Shown: piece after piece, positions 8,019 to 16,851 of the stretch
How the letters are laid out: every line of letters starts with the position of its first letter
Position numbering within the stretch: position 1 is the first letter of the stretch
DNA from: Pseudomonadota bacterium
GTDB lineage: Bacteria > Desulfobacterota > Desulfobulbia > Desulfobulbales > Desulfocapsaceae
Reading direction: 5' to 3'
Assembly (NCBI GenBank): GCA_018821785.1
Contig: JAHJLI010000287.1
Span: 1 to 37,473 of the forward strand
Length of the DNA: 37,473 nucleotides
Notes under the pieces: model-generated
The model's input: only the letters and a program-made list of their open reading frames with translations
What the model was told of the DNA's origin: nothing
Database searches by the model: none
Translations under genes and position numbers: made by a program

Positions 8019-8325
8019 TTGCTACCGAAACCGTCGACGCGGATATTCGACAAACATGGTATTTCTCTGGATTTTCAGCTGATTTTTTTCTAGCTAAAAT
8101 GTCTAAAAAAACGCCTCGTTATGACTCTGCATAAGGAGCAAGAAAAAGGTATTGAACCTTCCGAAGTATTTTCTTTTTGACACACATTCGAAAATTTTGT
8201 AATAACTCTAGTGTTACGTTATTAAATATTATAGCACTGAAGACACCGGTCCATTTCCTTAGTGAACAAGCCAAGCAAAGGAAAGACCTTATAAACATCA
8301 ATTACTTTATTTGGAGAAACAGATC
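8019..8325. promoter_or_regulatory. Promoter region of the Co/Ni transporter operon
   Basis: A consensus -35 TTGACA (8177-8182) is followed by TGTAAT (8198-8203, a 15-bp spacer) as a possible -10. A perfect inverted repeat TAATAAC-N11-GTTATTA (8200-8224) overlaps the -10, and GTGTTAC lies within its spacer. This arrangement suits a metal-sensing repressor such as NikR, but the assignment is inferred. The ribosome binding site GGAGA (8313-8317) precedes the ATG at 8326. Confidence 0.5.
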
Positions 8326-9360
8326 ATGCATATGGCCGACGCCCTTCTCTCCCCCGCTGTTGGCGCCACAATGTGGGTCGCTACCGCCGGCACCATCGCC
8401 TATTGTGCGAAAAAGGTGCAGCAGGAACTTGATGACCGCAAGGTGCCCCTGATGGGGGTGCTCGGCGCCTTCATCTTCGCCGCCCAGATGATCAATTTTT
8501 CCATTCCTGCAACCGGCTCCTCCGGCCATCTGGGCGGAGGGATGATCCTTGCCATACTCCTCGGTCCCTACGCGGCTTTTCTGACCATTGCCTCGGTGCT
8601 TACCGTCCAGGCCCTGTTTTTTGCCGACGGCGGCCTCCTTGCCCTTGGCTGCAACATCTTCAACCTTGGGATTTTCCCCTGTTTTATTGCCTACCCACTG
8701 ATCTACAAACCTCTTGCAGGACAAAAACCTACGCCGCTGCGCATAAGTCTCGGGGCCAGCATCGCGGCGGTTGTCGGTCTGCAACTGGGGGCACTGGGCG
8801 TGGTCTTCGAGACCGTAGCGTCGGGGATTTCCGAATTGCCGCTGTCGGCCTTTCTCTCGGTGATGCTGCCCATCCATCTGGCCATCGGCCTGGTTGAAGG
8901 TATTGTTACCACTGCGGTGGTCACCTTTATCTGGCGGGCACGGCCGGAGATTCTCGAACTTACGGCAAACAGTAAACCTCTGGGCAATCTGGCTATGGGC
9001 AGGATAGTCGCAACGATTGCGGTTGCCGCAATGGTCATCGGCGGGGCCCTGTCCTGGTTCGCCTCTTCTTCTCCGGACGGTCTGGAATGGTCGATGGCCA
9101 AGGTATCCGGCAAGGAAGAGTTGGAAAGCCCGGAAAAGGGCATCCATCACAGTCTTGCCGCCCTGCAGGAGAAAATTGCCTTCCTGCCGGATTACGGTTT
9201 CAAGACCACAAGCCCTGACGCCGCCGGCGAAGCAAAAGAACAAAAATGGCCTGTGGTCGACAGCGGCACCACAACCTCAGGCCTTGTCGGTGGTGCTCTG
9301 ACCCTGATTCTGGCCTTAATTATTGGCATGCTCCTCCGAAAACGAAGGCAAGCCGCATAA
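8326..9360 (+). CDS. cbiM: ECF-type cobalt/nickel transporter S component, CbiM-CbiN fusion
   Basis: This 344-residue membrane protein is the substrate-binding part of a Co2+/Ni2+ energy-coupling factor transporter. It starts MHMADALLSP, and the N-terminal Met-His is the metal-binding end in CbiM/NikM proteins. The CbiM core follows (MGVLGAFIFAAQMINF, GSSGHLGGG, GCNIFNLG). From about residue 225 there is a helix, an external segment with PDGLEWSM, and a final helix, corresponding to CbiN/NikN (PDGLE domain), so M and N are fused. The true start is the ATG at 8326 rather than the TTG at 8311, since the protein must begin Met-His. Genes for the T and A components follow. Cobalt and nickel cannot be told apart from the sequence. 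Confidence 0.93.
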   Translation: MHMADALLSPAVGATMWVATAGTIAYCAKKVQQELDDRKVPLMGVLGAFIFAAQMINFSIPATGSSGHLGGGMILAILLGPYAAFLTIASVLTVQALFFADGGLLALGCNIFNLGIFPCFIAYPLIYKPLAGQKPTPLRISLGASIAAVVGLQLGALGVVFETVASGISELPLSAFLSVMLPIHLAIGLVEGIVTTAVVTFIWRARPEILELTANSKPLGNLAMGRIVATIAVAAMVIGGALSWFASSSPDGLEWSMAKVSGKEELESPEKGIHHSLAALQEKIAFLPDYGFKTTSPDAAGEAKEQKWPVVDSGTTTSGLVGGALTLILALIIGMLLRKRRQAA

Positions 9361-9392
9361 GCTAAAAGCCTTCCAGCCAAACCTTGTCATCC

Positions 9393-9427
9393 ACGGGCAG
9401 TGGTGGTATTGTGCCACCTCTGCCCGT
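9393..9427 (+). repeat. Strong intercistronic hairpin between cbiMN and cbiQ
   Basis: ACGGGCAG-T-GGTGG (9393-9406) pairs with CCACC-T-CTGCCCGT (9414-9427): 13 base pairs interrupted by one T/T mismatch, with a 7-nt loop. No T-tract follows, so it is more likely an mRNA stability or processing element, or a partial attenuator, than a full terminator. Confidence 0.6.
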
Positions 9428-9461
9428 TGTTATGTCGAGACCCGTGTCAAGGAGCTGCCGC

Positions 9462-10274
9462 ATGGCAAAAATCGAATCCGCTTTTTTTGATCTGAGCTAC
9501 CTCGAGGCTTTGGCCGGCGGCAACACCATCGTCCATCGCCTCGATCCGCGGGTTAAGGTGTTGACGGTCGCCCTCTTCATGCTTGCCGTCGTCTCTTTCG
9601 ACAAATACATAATCTCGGCGATGCTGCCCTTTGGTCTCTTTCTTGTTATTATTATGGGCCTTGCCGACATCCCGGCCGAATATCTCGGAAAGAAACTTCT
9701 CCTTGTTTCACCTTTTGCCGTCATGGTCGGTATCTTCAATCCCTTTCTCGACCAGCAACCACTCCTGCAGATAGGCACCTTTACCGTCACAGGTGGCTGG
9801 CTCTCCTTTCTTTCCATCCTCCTGCGCTTCACCCTTACCGTCAGCGCCGTGCTCATTCTCATCGCCACCACCGGTTTCAATGCGGTCTGCATGGCCATGG
9901 TGAAAATGGGCATGCCGAAAATTTTTGCGGTCCAGCTCCTCATTCTCTACCGCTATATCTTTGTCCTCATAGACGAGGGCCTCTCCATGTACCGTGCACG
10001 GAGTATGCGATCCTTTCAGCGGCGGGCTATGAGCCTGAAGACCTTTGCCCACCTAGTCGGGCAACTGCTGCTCAGGACCCTTGACCGGGCCCAACGGATT
10101 CATCTGGCCATGCTGTGCCGAGGCTTTGACGGCACTCTTCGGATTCGTCAGGTTCTTCGTATCACCGCATCCGACCTCTTTGTCCTTACCAGCTGCGCCA
10201 CCCTCTTCTTCCTTATGCGTTCTTATGATCTGCCGGAGATGCTTGGCAGGTTTGTAACGGGATTATCATTATGA
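9462..10274 (+). CDS. cbiQ: ECF transporter T component CbiQ
   Basis: This 270-residue integral membrane protein couples ATP hydrolysis by CbiO to metal uptake through CbiMN. It begins MAKIESAFFDLSYLEALAGG, then has the family segment VHRLDPRVKVLTVALFM and several hydrophobic helices. Near the C-terminal half the coupling-helix region YRARSMRSFQRR contains the A-R-S/G-type motif that contacts the ATPase, and a related segment, LCRGFDG, follows. The start at 9462 has AAGGAG (9449-9454) at good spacing; the open frame upstream is not family-like. Its stop overlaps the start of cbiO (ATGA), so the two are translationally coupled. Confidence 0.93.
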   Translation: MAKIESAFFDLSYLEALAGGNTIVHRLDPRVKVLTVALFMLAVVSFDKYIISAMLPFGLFLVIIMGLADIPAEYLGKKLLLVSPFAVMVGIFNPFLDQQPLLQIGTFTVTGGWLSFLSILLRFTLTVSAVLILIATTGFNAVCMAMVKMGMPKIFAVQLLILYRYIFVLIDEGLSMYRARSMRSFQRRAMSLKTFAHLVGQLLLRTLDRAQRIHLAMLCRGFDGTLRIRQVLRITASDLFVLTSCATLFFLMRSYDLPEMLGRFVTGLSL

Positions 10275-11035
10275 GTCACCACATCGTCGAGGTCCAGGAT
10301 CTCAACCATACCTATCCAGACGGCACCAAGGCGGTGCGCGGCATCTCCTTTCGCATCCATCATGGCGAATCGGTGGCAGTGGTCGGGGCCAATGGCGCGG
10401 GGAAATCGACCTTGCTCCTGCATCTGAACGGCTATCTTACCCCACAGACCGGGATGGTGCGCATCGGCGATTTCCCGCTGACCAAAGCCACGGTTACCAA
10501 TATCCGCAAAACCGTCGGAATGATTTTCCAGAATCCCGACGACCAGCTGTTTATGCCGACGGTTTACGAGGATGTCGCCTTCGGCCCGCAGAATCTTGGC
10601 CTGCCCCCGGAAGAAGTTGAACTGCGGGTCAACGACGCCCTCACCCGTACCAATGTGACGCACCTCAGAAACCGCCCACCCTACAAGCTGTCCGGCGGAG
10701 AAAAACGGGCCGTGGCCATTGCCACCGTGCTCTCGATGAGCCCGGACATTCTGGTCATGGATGAACCCACCTCAAATCTCGACCCGAAGGCACGACGCAC
10801 ACTTATAGAGCTTCTTGGCGGATTTCAGCACACCAAGATTATCGCCACCCATGATCTTGATATGGTCCTCGACCTCTGCGAGCGCACCATAGTTATTCAC
10901 GAGGGCAGAATCATGGCCGACGGCCCAACCGCCAACATCTTTCAGGATGTTGATCTCCTGGCGGCAAGTCATCTGGAAAAACCCCTCCGCATGCAAGCCT
11001 GCCCCATCTGCAACCAATCAAGGAAGGCGACCTGA
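10271..11035 (+). CDS. cbiO: ECF transporter ATPase CbiO
   Basis: This 254-residue ABC ATPase energises the Co/Ni transporter. Walker A is GANGAGKST (about residues 37-45), the Q-loop is FQNPDDQLF, the signature motif is LSGGEKR, Walker B is ILVMDEPTSNLDP, and the switch His lies in ATHDLD. The FQNPDDQ Q-loop is typical of ECF ATPases. Its ATG overlaps the cbiQ stop. The C-terminus ends with a CPIC pair that is not part of the catalytic fold. It is the last gene of the operon and converges on the SbmA-like gene after 44 bp. Confidence 0.94.
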   Translation: MSHHIVEVQDLNHTYPDGTKAVRGISFRIHHGESVAVVGANGAGKSTLLLHLNGYLTPQTGMVRIGDFPLTKATVTNIRKTVGMIFQNPDDQLFMPTVYEDVAFGPQNLGLPPEEVELRVNDALTRTNVTHLRNRPPYKLSGGEKRAVAIATVLSMSPDILVMDEPTSNLDPKARRTLIELLGGFQHTKIIATHDLDMVLDLCERTIVIHEGRIMADGPTANIFQDVDLLAASHLEKPLRMQACPICNQSRKAT

Positions 11036-11079
11036 AGCCCGTTTTTTGAAAAAAAGGCAACCCACCCCAATCCGTTACA

Positions 11080-12042
11080 TCAATAGTTGATATTGAGCTG
11101 AAACTCCTGCAATCGTTTATATATGGAGCGAAGTTCAGTGATGGTGGTCCAGTTGGCGATAAAGATTGAAAAAGATTCGCGCACCTTGCTAAAGGCATTG
11201 GATACCTGCACCAGCACTCCGAGGGTGATAAGCCCTGTAAACAGTCCCGGTCCCATGATCAGATACGGGACTATTACCATTAGCTGCTCAAAGAAATTAA
11301 CCCAGATATCAAAATAGCCGTAGTGCAGAAAAAGCCGATTATAATTGAATTTCAGGCCGATAAACAGTTCGACGATGGTCTCGGTCCGGCCGTAATTGAC
11401 CTTGTCGTCCTCGGCATAGACCAGCTCCTTCCGAAAAGCCGCTTCCACCTTCTGGTTGTTATATTCAAGGCCGGGCAGTTTGATTCCGACAAACCAGGAA
11501 ATCAGTAAGCCACCGAGGGATACTACGAGCGCCACCCACACCAGACTGCCAGGGATAGTCTTGATCATTTCCAGTTCAACCCCTTTACTCAGGGTCCAGA
11601 GTATCGGTAGAAAGGCGATCAGGGTCATGACCGCCCTGACGACCTGCAGACCTAGGCTCTCAACAATTCTGGCAAAGCGGTAGATATCCTCCTGAATACG
11701 TTGACTGGCGCCTTCAACCTCCTGTTCCACCGTCTGCCATTTGGCGACATAGGAAAAGGTCATGGCTTCCCGCCATTTAAAGGAATAGATCCTGGTAAAA
11801 TATGAGGTCAGGGTGGCAATCAGTACATAGGGGAAGGCAATCCTCGCAAACTGCGCCATGTTCGACCAGAGTTCTTCGACCTTATGCTCGGTGGCCTTTT
11901 GCAGAATATTGTAAAAGGCGCCGTACCATGCGTTGATCTGCACGGTCAATTCGACCTGGACAAACAATGCAACAAACAGGGTCAAACCGCCGCCATAGGC
12001 CCAGAAAAACCATCTTTTACTTTGGTAAAATGAACGAAACAT
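11080..12042 (-). CDS. sbmA: SbmA/BacA-family peptide transporter-like membrane protein
   Basis: This 320-residue inner-membrane protein aligns with the SbmA/BacA family, which imports antimicrobial peptides and other modified peptides by proton coupling. Family landmarks include VQINAWYGAFYNILQKA, FKWREAMTFSYVAKWQ, EGASQRIQEDIYRFA, LMTLIAFLPILWTLS, IKLPGLEYNNQKVEAAFRKELVY and NWTTITELRSIYKRLQEF. E. coli SbmA has about 406 residues; this one lacks the N-terminal helix pair of about 85 residues and begins directly at a membrane helix. No ABC ATPase domain is present. It appears to be a single-gene unit. The substrate is unknown. Confidence 0.85.
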   Translation of the reverse strand: MFRSFYQSKRWFFWAYGGGLTLFVALFVQVELTVQINAWYGAFYNILQKATEHKVEELWSNMAQFARIAFPYVLIATLTSYFTRIYSFKWREAMTFSYVAKWQTVEQEVEGASQRIQEDIYRFARIVESLGLQVVRAVMTLIAFLPILWTLSKGVELEMIKTIPGSLVWVALVVSLGGLLISWFVGIKLPGLEYNNQKVEAAFRKELVYAEDDKVNYGRTETIVELFIGLKFNYNRLFLHYGYFDIWVNFFEQLMVIVPYLIMGPGLFTGLITLGVLVQVSNAFSKVRESFSIFIANWTTITELRSIYKRLQEFQLNINY

Positions 12043-12122
12043 AGTTTTTTTTTCTCATGTAATTCTGCTTCACAATCGACATTACACCCCTCTCTCACTA
12101 GACCGAAGGGCACCATACACGG

Positions 12123-13538
12123 TTAAGGCTCTTCCGTCGTCCGCTTTTCTTCCTTTTTTTTCATTTCTTTTACGAGACTTCGAGCCATGGATGCCAACAG
12201 GCCGACTCCGAGGATGAGAGTCGCCCAGAGCAACCATTTTTTCCAGGGCGGTGGCGGAGGAATCGGCTGCAGGGCTTTTTCACCGGCCAGTTCAATCCTT
12301 TTTCCCAAACGAGCCGGTACAACGCCCTGACTTCTCTGGGCAGTCCCTGCCGCCTGCAGAATCATTTCACTCTCCCCCTTCCCCTCCTGATGTTCCAGTT
12401 TGGCACTACCAAAAGCAAGAAGATAGGGCGGCGCACCCCTGGCAACGAACAACAATTCATTGGGTGTCCAGCCAAGCTGCAGGATCGGGGTCTGGCCCCG
12501 AACGCCAATCCCCGCTCCGTCCTCCCGCACCAGAGCCCGCCACAGAGGATCGGAAGTCGGGGAAAAGGTGCATGGTTCGTTGCGCACCTCGGCAGCGGCT
12601 AAGCTGAGGCTATAAAACACCTGCTCACAGCGGGTCCGCCAGGGATCTTTTTCGTCGGCCCGCGACTGAAGAGCAATCCTGGCCAGAGGATTCTTGTCGC
12701 GAAAGATCATCTGCGCACTGCCGGCCGGCAGGCGTGCGGACGTTTCATAAAGAACAGTCAGTTCTTTATCACCAGGCTGCACGCTTCCATTTGCCAGATC
12801 AATCCATTGGCGTCGCTGCAGAGACGGAATAATCTGCGACAAGCCGACAACCTGGGTGAGATGCAGGGACGGCCCTTTCCCCTGCCGGGTGAGTCGAAGA
12901 TATCTTAGCGGTTTGTAAGCAAGCGGCACGGTCCTTTTTTCTATTCGCTCTCCACCATGCTGCAGGTCGACCAGGGCCGCTGTTGCCACCAGGGGGGTCC
13001 AGCGCTGAAGATCATTACTGTGCTGCAGGCTTATATTGAAAATCGAAGAATCCTGGCTCGCCGCCCAGGTGAACTCCAATCCTCCGACCGGCCACTTCAG
13101 CCCACTGAGATCGAGCAGATACTCAGTTATCGGTGCTTCCTCCGGGTTGTGCAGCGAACTCGCATTGATATTGACGATGGTGCCGACACTATTGCGGGTA
13201 ACCAGCATGGTCAGGTCGGCCTGTCCGGTCGCCATGGTATTCCAGTGCAGGGGGAAAAACGGAATACCCTGTTTCTGCCGCACCGCCTCCGGTCCTATTG
13301 TCACATTTCGCAGCGCGTGCGGAACCACCTCCCCGGCACCGTTGAACACCCGAATATCGCCAAGATCGGAACGGCGTACCGTGCGATACACCTCAAGGGG
13401 TAATTCCAGGACATGGAACGGACCGGCACCGACGATTTCCAGGTAATAGCCTGCGGCGAAATCTACGGTCGTTATCTCTTCAGCCTGGACATGTACGGCG
13501 GACAAGAGAATTACCAGCAGGATCAGTAAATGTTTCAT
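12123..13538 (-). CDS. DUF3999 family exported protein
   Basis: The 471-residue product has a clear signal peptide (MKHLLILLVILLSAVHVQA), a large beta-rich extracytoplasmic region and one C-terminal membrane helix (WLLWATLILGVGLLASM) followed by a charged tail. The pattern of DIRVFNGAGEVVPHAL near the N-terminus and repeated W-x-P-L/L-R-L-T-R segments fits DUF3999. The start at 13538 was chosen because it gives the signal peptide; the open frame continues upstream only as a shadow of the next gene. The ATG overlaps the stop of the DUF2339 gene by four bases, so the two are coupled. Function is unknown, probably in the cell envelope. Confidence 0.85.
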   Translation of the reverse strand: MKHLLILLVILLSAVHVQAEEITTVDFAAGYYLEIVGAGPFHVLELPLEVYRTVRRSDLGDIRVFNGAGEVVPHALRNVTIGPEAVRQKQGIPFFPLHWNTMATGQADLTMLVTRNSVGTIVNINASSLHNPEEAPITEYLLDLSGLKWPVGGLEFTWAASQDSSIFNISLQHSNDLQRWTPLVATAALVDLQHGGERIEKRTVPLAYKPLRYLRLTRQGKGPSLHLTQVVGLSQIIPSLQRRQWIDLANGSVQPGDKELTVLYETSARLPAGSAQMIFRDKNPLARIALQSRADEKDPWRTRCEQVFYSLSLAAAEVRNEPCTFSPTSDPLWRALVREDGAGIGVRGQTPILQLGWTPNELLFVARGAPPYLLAFGSAKLEHQEGKGESEMILQAAGTAQRSQGVVPARLGKRIELAGEKALQPIPPPPPWKKWLLWATLILGVGLLASMARSLVKEMKKKEEKRTTEEP

Positions 13539-16219
13539 TGTTTGTCCTCCCCTGTTTTGGGCGGAATCGGTGAGAAATAGCCTATAATAAGCATCAGACC
13601 GCCAACCACCAGAAAGGAAACGATACGGCCGATTGTCCCGGTCCCGGAGAGATCCACGAGAAAGAGTTTGACTACCACCATAGCCAGGAGAACGGCGCCT
13701 ATCGCCCACAGAGTCCTGCTGCCCCGTCGGGTCGCCCAGATGGTGATCGCCAGAGCCCCGGTTCCCCAGAGGGCGGCGATCGCCGCCTGGAAAATTGCTG
13801 AATGATACAGCGAATCAGGGTAATAGGGAATTCCTGCAAAAAAATGTACTGTGCGGGCGACTATGCTGTTGAGCATGAAAAAGAGCAGAATGCCGACCAG
13901 GCCCAGCACATACTTATCCGGCAGATACCTGACAGGAGTTTCATTCTTCCGGCACTGCGATACCCAGCGAAAGAGGATGAGAATTGCCAGAAGCCCGCTC
14001 AACTCCAGAGGATTAACGAGTGGCAGATAGGGAAGAGGTGCCGGGTCTCCTGCCAGCCGAAAAGAGGCAAAAATCAACAGAACAAGAACCACAGCTGGTA
14101 GAGCACCTCCCGCGCCAAGATACGCATCGGGAAATTTACCGACCGGCCACAAGCTGCCCCCCGCCAGTCGCATGAGCAGGACAATTCCGCCGCTCGGCAC
14201 CAGTGACCAGCAGATCATCGACCAGATCGGCGAAATCCCGGCGACCTGCCCAACCGCCCAGACGGCCTCATGACTTACCACAAAGAGCAGCAGCCACATA
14301 CTGCCGAGATGCCAGGCAACCTCACTCTTTTTCGGCCACTTATCGGCAAACAGGTAAAGAATCCTGTACTGAACGATAAAGGCAATGGTCCATGCAACCC
14401 CTCCCCAGCCAGACAACAGATGCGACGTACCATGGAACCCCAAGAAGCTGACCGGCACGAGAATAACCATGGCCGGCAACTGCAGAAGCAAGGCAAGGGT
14501 CAATCGCGACCACTGCAACTTTCTGACAACAATGCCTACAAGAATCGACGTGGCACTGCAGAAGAGAAGAAATCCATGCACCTCCTCGCGCACCGGAAAC
14601 TGTCTATCCGCTTCCTGCACGCCCCCCAGATACCACCAGGCAAGTCCCCAAATCAGCAGGGGCAAAGGGTAATAGCGCTCCCAACTTTTCAAGAGGTGCT
14701 GGTGACGATCAAGAAAATAGCTGGAAACGAGAGCTGCCAACGATAAAAACAGACAACCGAGGAAATAGCGGTTGGCAAAGGGCAGTGCTCCCAGGGGATA
14801 CAATACCGAATCAAGGAAAATAAAGGCCGCGGCAATTTGCAGAAGCAGACCGAAATGACGGGCAAGAACCCTCTGCTGCCTGGCCCCGACCCAGACCATG
14901 CCGGCACCCTCTAGGGCCCAGATCGAAGCCGACCAGTGACCGTCGAGAGCAAGCGGGATGGCCAGGCTGCCGAATACCACGCCCAGGGCAAGAAACGCCT
15001 CACAGAGAAGATGCATCGATTCGGACAGCCTTCGCCAGAGAAATAGGGCCAGCGACAGATAAAAGAGACCAAAGCCCAGCGCCGACAAGGCCATGCCGTA
15101 CTCACTGTCCCGTACGAGATAATACTGCAGACCGGATACCACCAGCGGCAGACCGAAAACCAGCGGGCCGTCTATAAACCCCCGGAGGTTGACATTTTGG
15201 CGATGGGCGAAAAGAATGGAAATCAAAACATAAAAGAGGAAAAAGAGGAGGAGAAAGGGTTCCGTGGTGGCGAAATGCTCCGGTCGATATCCGGAACTGC
15301 CCCACAGGGTGCCGATGGCAAAGGTAAAAAGAAAGCCGATGAGATTGAGTTCCCTCCATGCCTTGGCCCAGGCGATACCGAAAATCCCGGCGTTGAGGAG
15401 AGCATAATAGGAAAACAACATGACATGGCTCCCACTGCCCGTGGACATCAAAACCGGGGCGAGAAAACCGCCGACAACCCCGAACACCGCAAGCGCTCTT
15501 GCATCCTGAAGAACCGCCAGCAGACAGGAGAGGGCTACAAGTCCGACCATTACCGCCAAAGCGAGAACCAGGGGCAGCAGGCCGTAAAGTTTGGCGGCAC
15601 CGAAAACCACAAGGTAAAGAACACCAACACCTCCGCCCTGCAGGACAAGACCGTAACCGGTTTTGGTGTGGCGCAGCCACCAACCTGCCCCGAGCAGGGC
15701 GAGACCACCAAGGGCCACACCGATAAGACGCAGCTCAAGAGGCACCATATTGCGCTGGGCGGCGTATTTCAACAGGAAGGCAACTCCAAAAAACACTATG
15801 ATAACGCCGATTTTTAAAACTACGTTGCCGGTGCTGAAGAAGTCTTTAACCTTGATAAAAAATGCGGCAGAACCTTGGCTAAGAGAGGCAAAAAATCGGT
15901 CGACAAAGGATGGTGCCCGGTTAATATCCTCAACCGGACCAGGAAAAACTGTCGGCCCGGTTGCGGCGGATACCGGCCTCGGTCGCTGCGGGGCTACGTG
16001 TGCACTGGGTGGTGCCACCGGAGCAAAAATAACTTCCTGCTCAGCCTCCTTTGCTTGCTGCTCCCCACCGGCCACCTTTTTCTCAAGACCCCCGAGACGC
16101 TTGCGCAAAACAAAGACCTCTGCTGTTAACGCCCCTACCACGCATCCTATAAGCGCACTGCTAAAACCGAACTGCAGCATTACCAGAAAACCAACCACCA
16201 CTCCCAGGATCAGATGCAT
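13535..16219 (-). CDS. DUF2339 family large polytopic membrane protein
   Basis: At 894 residues this is a large membrane protein with a short N-terminal helix, a coiled-coil-like segment (about 35-65, KRLGGLEKKVAGGEQQAKE), a Pro/Ala-rich linker and then more than twenty predicted hydrophobic helices. Segments such as NVVLKIGVIIVFFGVAFLLKYA and LGGLALLGAGWWL are typical of DUF2339. The family commonly sits beside DUF3999, as here. Its function is not known; envelope or polysaccharide-related roles have only been guessed. It is the first gene of the pair. Confidence 0.88.
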   Translation of the reverse strand: MHLILGVVVGFLVMLQFGFSSALIGCVVGALTAEVFVLRKRLGGLEKKVAGGEQQAKEAEQEVIFAPVAPPSAHVAPQRPRPVSAATGPTVFPGPVEDINRAPSFVDRFFASLSQGSAAFFIKVKDFFSTGNVVLKIGVIIVFFGVAFLLKYAAQRNMVPLELRLIGVALGGLALLGAGWWLRHTKTGYGLVLQGGGVGVLYLVVFGAAKLYGLLPLVLALAVMVGLVALSCLLAVLQDARALAVFGVVGGFLAPVLMSTGSGSHVMLFSYYALLNAGIFGIAWAKAWRELNLIGFLFTFAIGTLWGSSGYRPEHFATTEPFLLLFFLFYVLISILFAHRQNVNLRGFIDGPLVFGLPLVVSGLQYYLVRDSEYGMALSALGFGLFYLSLALFLWRRLSESMHLLCEAFLALGVVFGSLAIPLALDGHWSASIWALEGAGMVWVGARQQRVLARHFGLLLQIAAAFIFLDSVLYPLGALPFANRYFLGCLFLSLAALVSSYFLDRHQHLLKSWERYYPLPLLIWGLAWWYLGGVQEADRQFPVREEVHGFLLFCSATSILVGIVVRKLQWSRLTLALLLQLPAMVILVPVSFLGFHGTSHLLSGWGGVAWTIAFIVQYRILYLFADKWPKKSEVAWHLGSMWLLLFVVSHEAVWAVGQVAGISPIWSMICWSLVPSGGIVLLMRLAGGSLWPVGKFPDAYLGAGGALPAVVLVLLIFASFRLAGDPAPLPYLPLVNPLELSGLLAILILFRWVSQCRKNETPVRYLPDKYVLGLVGILLFFMLNSIVARTVHFFAGIPYYPDSLYHSAIFQAAIAALWGTGALAITIWATRRGSRTLWAIGAVLLAMVVVKLFLVDLSGTGTIGRIVSFLVVGGLMLIIGYFSPIPPKTGEDKQ

Positions 16220-16252
16220 TGTCCTCTCCTTCTCTTTGACGAATATTTTCTC

Positions 16253-16834
16253 TCAACCAATAAAATCCGCAGTCTCTTTATCCCCTGGCAGATCTCTTTG
16301 CTGTAGATAAGTGCAAATTTTTTCCTTGTCGGCAGCCGATTTTTTCTGGGCTAGATTGGCCTTGGCGGAGATCGACTCAACCCGCACCGCGACAACGGTG
16401 CACAGCTCAACGGCCGTGGTTGTGGCAGTGATCAAAGCAAACTCCGGGGCATTTTCATGACACGCCATCAAGGCATTGAGGGCTTCCACCTTTTCAGCTA
16501 CATCAAAAATAATTTCCGCCCGACCTCGAATCACCACCGACTGATAAAATTGTCCGACATCGCAAACCGGCATGTTTTTATCATAGCCGGTGTCCAGATA
16601 GGCAAGGGGCCTGTCGACGGCAAAACAGACCTTCGGATCGCGCCGCAGATTATCAAGTTTTTCGCCCTGCCGGGCGCAGTGAAAATAGATGGCCCCTCGA
16701 AAGAAAACAAAGTTCACCGGGGTGATATATGGATAGCCATCCTGCCCGAGGGTAGCCAATCTGCCGATTCTTGCCCCCAGTAATATTGCTTCGATATCCT
16801 TCTTGTCGGTTATTTCATTGAATTTTCTGCGCAT
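16253..16834 (-). CDS. Pyridoxamine 5'-phosphate oxidase-like flavoprotein
   Basis: This 193-residue cytosolic protein belongs to the PNPOx-like split-barrel flavin-binding superfamily, subgroup near NimA (nitroimidazole resistance). Landmarks are ARIGRLATLGQDGYPYITPVNFVFFRGAIYFHCARQGEK and DNLRRDPKVCFAVDR, which build the FMN pocket, and VVIRGRAEII. Members bind FMN or heme and reduce varied substrates; the substrate here cannot be told. It lies downstream of the radical SAM gene on the same strand, 17 bp away, so it is probably in that operon. The start gives the usual N-terminus of the family. Confidence 0.85.
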   Translation of the reverse strand: MRRKFNEITDKKDIEAILLGARIGRLATLGQDGYPYITPVNFVFFRGAIYFHCARQGEKLDNLRRDPKVCFAVDRPLAYLDTGYDKNMPVCDVGQFYQSVVIRGRAEIIFDVAEKVEALNALMACHENAPEFALITATTTAVELCTVVAVRVESISAKANLAQKKSAADKEKICTYLQQRDLPGDKETADFIG

Positions 16835-16851
16835 CGCTTTTTCCTCGTTCG

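Noticed and set aside
8302-9243. 313-residue ORF on the minus strand opposite cbiMN
   Set aside because: Arg/Gly/His-rich antisense shadow of a strongly conserved membrane protein gene.
15197-15817. 206-residue ORF antisense to the DUF2339 gene
   Set aside because: Highly charged composition typical of an antisense shadow; the DUF2339 frame is well supported.
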